A stretch of 7,482 bases of DNA from an uncultured Verrucomicrobiota bacterium (GTDB lineage Bacteria; Verrucomicrobiota; Verrucomicrobiia; Limisphaerales; UBA1096). Position numbers and translations under genes: made by a program. The notes under the pieces were generated by a model. It searched no databases and was not told the DNA's origin. It worked only from the letters and a program-made list of their open reading frames with translations. The stretch's first letter is position 1. Every line of letters begins with the position of its first letter. Positions 5,826 to 7,482 of the stretch are shown in pieces. The stretch spans positions 1-7,482 of the forward strand of contig CAJXAU010000072.1 of the NCBI GenBank assembly GCA_913050205.1, read 5' to 3'.

Positions 5826-7482
5826 ATGCCTCAACGGTTCCTGACTCGTTTTTTTCCAGTTTGCCTCGTGCTTTTCGGTGCGCTTGGCCAAGCGCTTGGC
5901 CAATTGCCTACTTCTCGGTTGACCGCCATATTTCCCATGGGATGCCAGGCCGGCGGCGAGGCGGAGATTGTCGCGTTTGGTGCCGACTTGGAAGGAGCGA
6001 CGGATCTTTACTTTTCCCGTGCCGGCATCAGTGCCGAACCGGTAAAGGCCGGTGAAAACAAATTCAACGTGAAGGTGGATGCCGGAGTACCCGAGGGCGT
6101 CTACGAGGTTCGCTACATTGGTGCATTCGGGGTCTCGAATCCGAGACCGTTTGTCGTCAGCACCGCTACCGAGTTGAGTAGTCCGGCCAACAATACCAGC
6201 ATGGCTGCGGCGTTCACGGTTCACGCCCAGTCAGCTGTGAACGGAGTGGCCATCGCGAGACAGTCCGCTTGGTTCAAATTAGACGGCAAGAAGGATCGGC
6301 GACTTCTATTTAGGCTTTCGGCTGAAACTATTGACTCGAGACTTGATCCGGTCGTTTACCTGCGGGATGCCGAAGGTGCACGCCTCGAACGCGCCGGGGC
6401 CTCGGGATTAATCGACCACACCCCGGCCAAGGATGGTGATTTGTTCATTCAAATCCATGACGCGGCGTTCGCCGGGGGGCAGGAACATTTTTTTCGACTG
6501 GAGATTACAGAAGGGCCACATGTTGATTTTGTTTACCCGCCCGTGTTGACCGATTTGAAAGAGTCCAAGGTCACACTGTTCGGTAGAAATCTCCCCGACT
6601 CAGAGCCGTCGGAAACCAAGGGTGCCGATGGGAGGAAGTTGGAGAAACTTGTTGTACGTGCAGGAGATTTGACTCGGGCAGAACTGCCGGGCGGGGTTGC
6701 GTTGCCTCCCGCCTCGATCGTGCTGGACGGGGGGGTATACCGTTTGGGCTCGGGTAAGTTTGTGAGTAATCCCTTTTTCATCGCACATGCGAGCGGACAA
6801 CCGCTTACGTTGGAAAATGAAAATGCAAAAAATCAAGTGGAGTCGCAAACAGTCGCCTCTCCGGGAATATTGGCTGGCCGGTTTTTCCCCGCGCGAGATG
6901 TTGACGTCTACAAATTTCCGATCAAAAAGGATGGTGTCTATTGGCTGGACGTCCACTCACAGCGATTGGGGCAAAATACGAATCCCTACATCACGGCGCA
7001 GGTTGTGAACGTGGCTGCGGACGGCAAGGAGAGTCCCGAGAAAGCCAACGAGTTTTACGAGTCCAAGGACAATCCAGGAGGACGGGAATTCAATATGACC
7101 AACCGCGATGTGACGTGGCGATTTCAGGCTAAGTCAGACGGGTACTTGAGGGTTGAGATGCGTGATCTTTTTAATCAGGCATCAGACGACTCGTTTAAGA
7201 CGTATCTTGTATCGGTCCGACGGGAGGCACCCGGACTTAAGTTGGTCGTCCATCCGAAAACCGTCCCGGTGGCGAAGGACAAGCGAAACATTGAGTTGAT
7301 GGCGACTCATTTGCGAAAAGGCTCCAGCCTGCCAATACAGCTCGTGGCGATTCGCCAGGGAAATTTCAACGGACCGATTAAGGTCCATGCTAAAAATCTC
7401 CCGGAAGGAATCCGGCTGCGGAACAGCGAATTTAAACAGGGGCAAAAAGCCATCACGGCTCACCTGATGAACGAAGGTCGTG
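5826..7482 (+). CDS. Exported PPC/IPT/Ig-like repeat protein (C-terminus cut by window edge)
   Basis: A secreted multidomain protein of unknown function, open from ATG at 5826 to the right edge (552 residues, no stop). Residues 1-26 are a signal peptide: MPQRFLTRFF, a hydrophobic PVCLVLFGAL core, then ALGQALGQ made by a 12-bp tandem repeat. Residues about 28-112 resemble the IPT-like opening seen before PPC domains in these phyla (FPMGCQAGGEAEI, LYFSRAGISA, VPEGVYEVRYIGAFGVSNPRPF). A PPC (pre-peptidase C-terminal) module follows at about 138-228 (FKLDGKKDRRLLFRL, IDSRLDPVVYLRDAEG, DGDLFIQIHDAAFAGG). A second PPC-like unit lies at about 343-465, and an Ig-like segment (SLPIQLVAIRQGNFNGPIKV, LPEGI) after about 470. 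No catalytic motif is seen in the part present. It lies 44 bp after the DUF1549 gene without a terminator between, so co-transcription is likely. PPC proteins beside DUF1549/DUF1553 proteins are a recurrent arrangement in Verrucomicrobiota and Planctomycetes. No ribosome binding site is visible; ATG is the only start in frame. Confidence 0.88.
   Translation, partial: MPQRFLTRFFPVCLVLFGALGQALGQLPTSRLTAIFPMGCQAGGEAEIVAFGADLEGATDLYFSRAGISAEPVKAGENKFNVKVDAGVPEGVYEVRYIGAFGVSNPRPFVVSTATELSSPANNTSMAAAFTVHAQSAVNGVAIARQSAWFKLDGKKDRRLLFRLSAETIDSRLDPVVYLRDAEGARLERAGASGLIDHTPAKDGDLFIQIHDAAFAGGQEHFFRLEITEGPHVDFVYPPVLTDLKESKVTLFGRNLPDSEPSETKGADGRKLEKLVVRAGDLTRAELPGGVALPPASIVLDGGVYRLGSGKFVSNPFFIAHASGQPLTLENENAKNQVESQTVASPGILAGRFFPARDVDVYKFPIKKDGVYWLDVHSQRLGQNTNPYITAQVVNVAADGKESPEKANEFYESKDNPGGREFNMTNRDVTWRFQAKSDGYLRVEMRDLFNQASDDSFKTYLVSVRREAPGLKLVVHPKTVPVAKDKRNIELMATHLRKGSSLPIQLVAIRQGNFNGPIKVHAKNLPEGIRLRNSEFKQGQKAITAHLMNEGR
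5880..5903 (+). repeat. Perfect 12-bp tandem repeat GCGCTTGGCCAA x2
   Basis: Two exact, in-phase copies (5880-5891 and 5892-5903) encode Ala-Leu-Gly-Gln twice, at residues 19-26 of the PPC protein, at the end of the signal peptide. The repeat contains the 14-bp perfect palindrome CGCTTGGCCAAGCG (5881-5894) and two TTGGCCAA octamers. This is the densest cluster of the motif dispersed in the window. Confidence 0.85.
5893..5907 (+). repeat. 15-mer CGCTTGGCCAATTGC, copy 2
   Basis: This is an exact copy of the string at 3214-3228. It overlaps the second unit of the tandem repeat and is translated here as part of the signal-peptide end, whereas the first copy is intergenic. Confidence 0.6.

Overview
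The window looks like a chromosomal piece from a member of the Verrucomicrobiota or a related Planctomycetes-Verrucomicrobia-Chlamydiae lineage. This rests on two things: the YidC sequence (start MDRTGIIVV, groove segment IKVLFWPLT, and a 'LRSAVELRGAEFLWI'-type stretch), and a long secreted DUF1549/DUF1553 'planctomycete cytochrome' protein followed by a secreted PPC/Ig-like protein. The exact genus cannot be given from sequence reading alone. GC content is moderate, and most starts lack a clear Shine-Dalgarno sequence.

Left part (1-2392, minus strand): a compact, canonical rpmH-rnpA-yidD-yidC cluster. rpmH encodes ribosomal protein L34, rnpA the RNase P protein, yidD a membrane-insertion efficiency factor, and yidC the inner-membrane insertase. 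YidC runs off the left edge after 514 residues. Spacings are 15 bp, a 4-bp ATGA overlap, and then about 15 bp, so it reads as one operon.

Divergent intergenic region (2393-2637): it holds a good minus-strand promoter for rpmH (TTGACA, 16 bp, TG-C-TAGTTT). The predicted rpmH leader begins almost exactly with a perfect 10-bp hairpin that carries AAGGAGG in its loop. It ends with a terminator-like hairpin plus seven Ts just before the rpmH ATG, which makes a candidate transcription attenuator. An 8-bp inverted repeat and a weak candidate promoter and leader hairpin face the other way, towards miaE.

Right part (2638-7482, plus strand): a MiaE-type tRNA hydroxylase with all six diiron ligand positions. 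Next is an 834-residue exported DUF1549/DUF1553 protein with CX4CH and CXXCH cysteine-histidine motifs. Last is an exported protein with IPT-like, PPC-like and Ig-like modules, cut by the right edge at 552 residues. The last two probably form a functional pair at the cell surface or in the periplasm; their biochemical role is unknown. miaE is a housekeeping tRNA-modification gene and need not be linked to them.

The most unusual genome-scale signal is a dispersed short motif. The 7-mer CGCTTGG (either strand) occurs 16 times and the palindromic octamer TTGGCCAA 8 times in 7.5 kb, far above the one and 0.1 copies expected by chance. In the last gene a tandem copy even forms part of the signal peptide.
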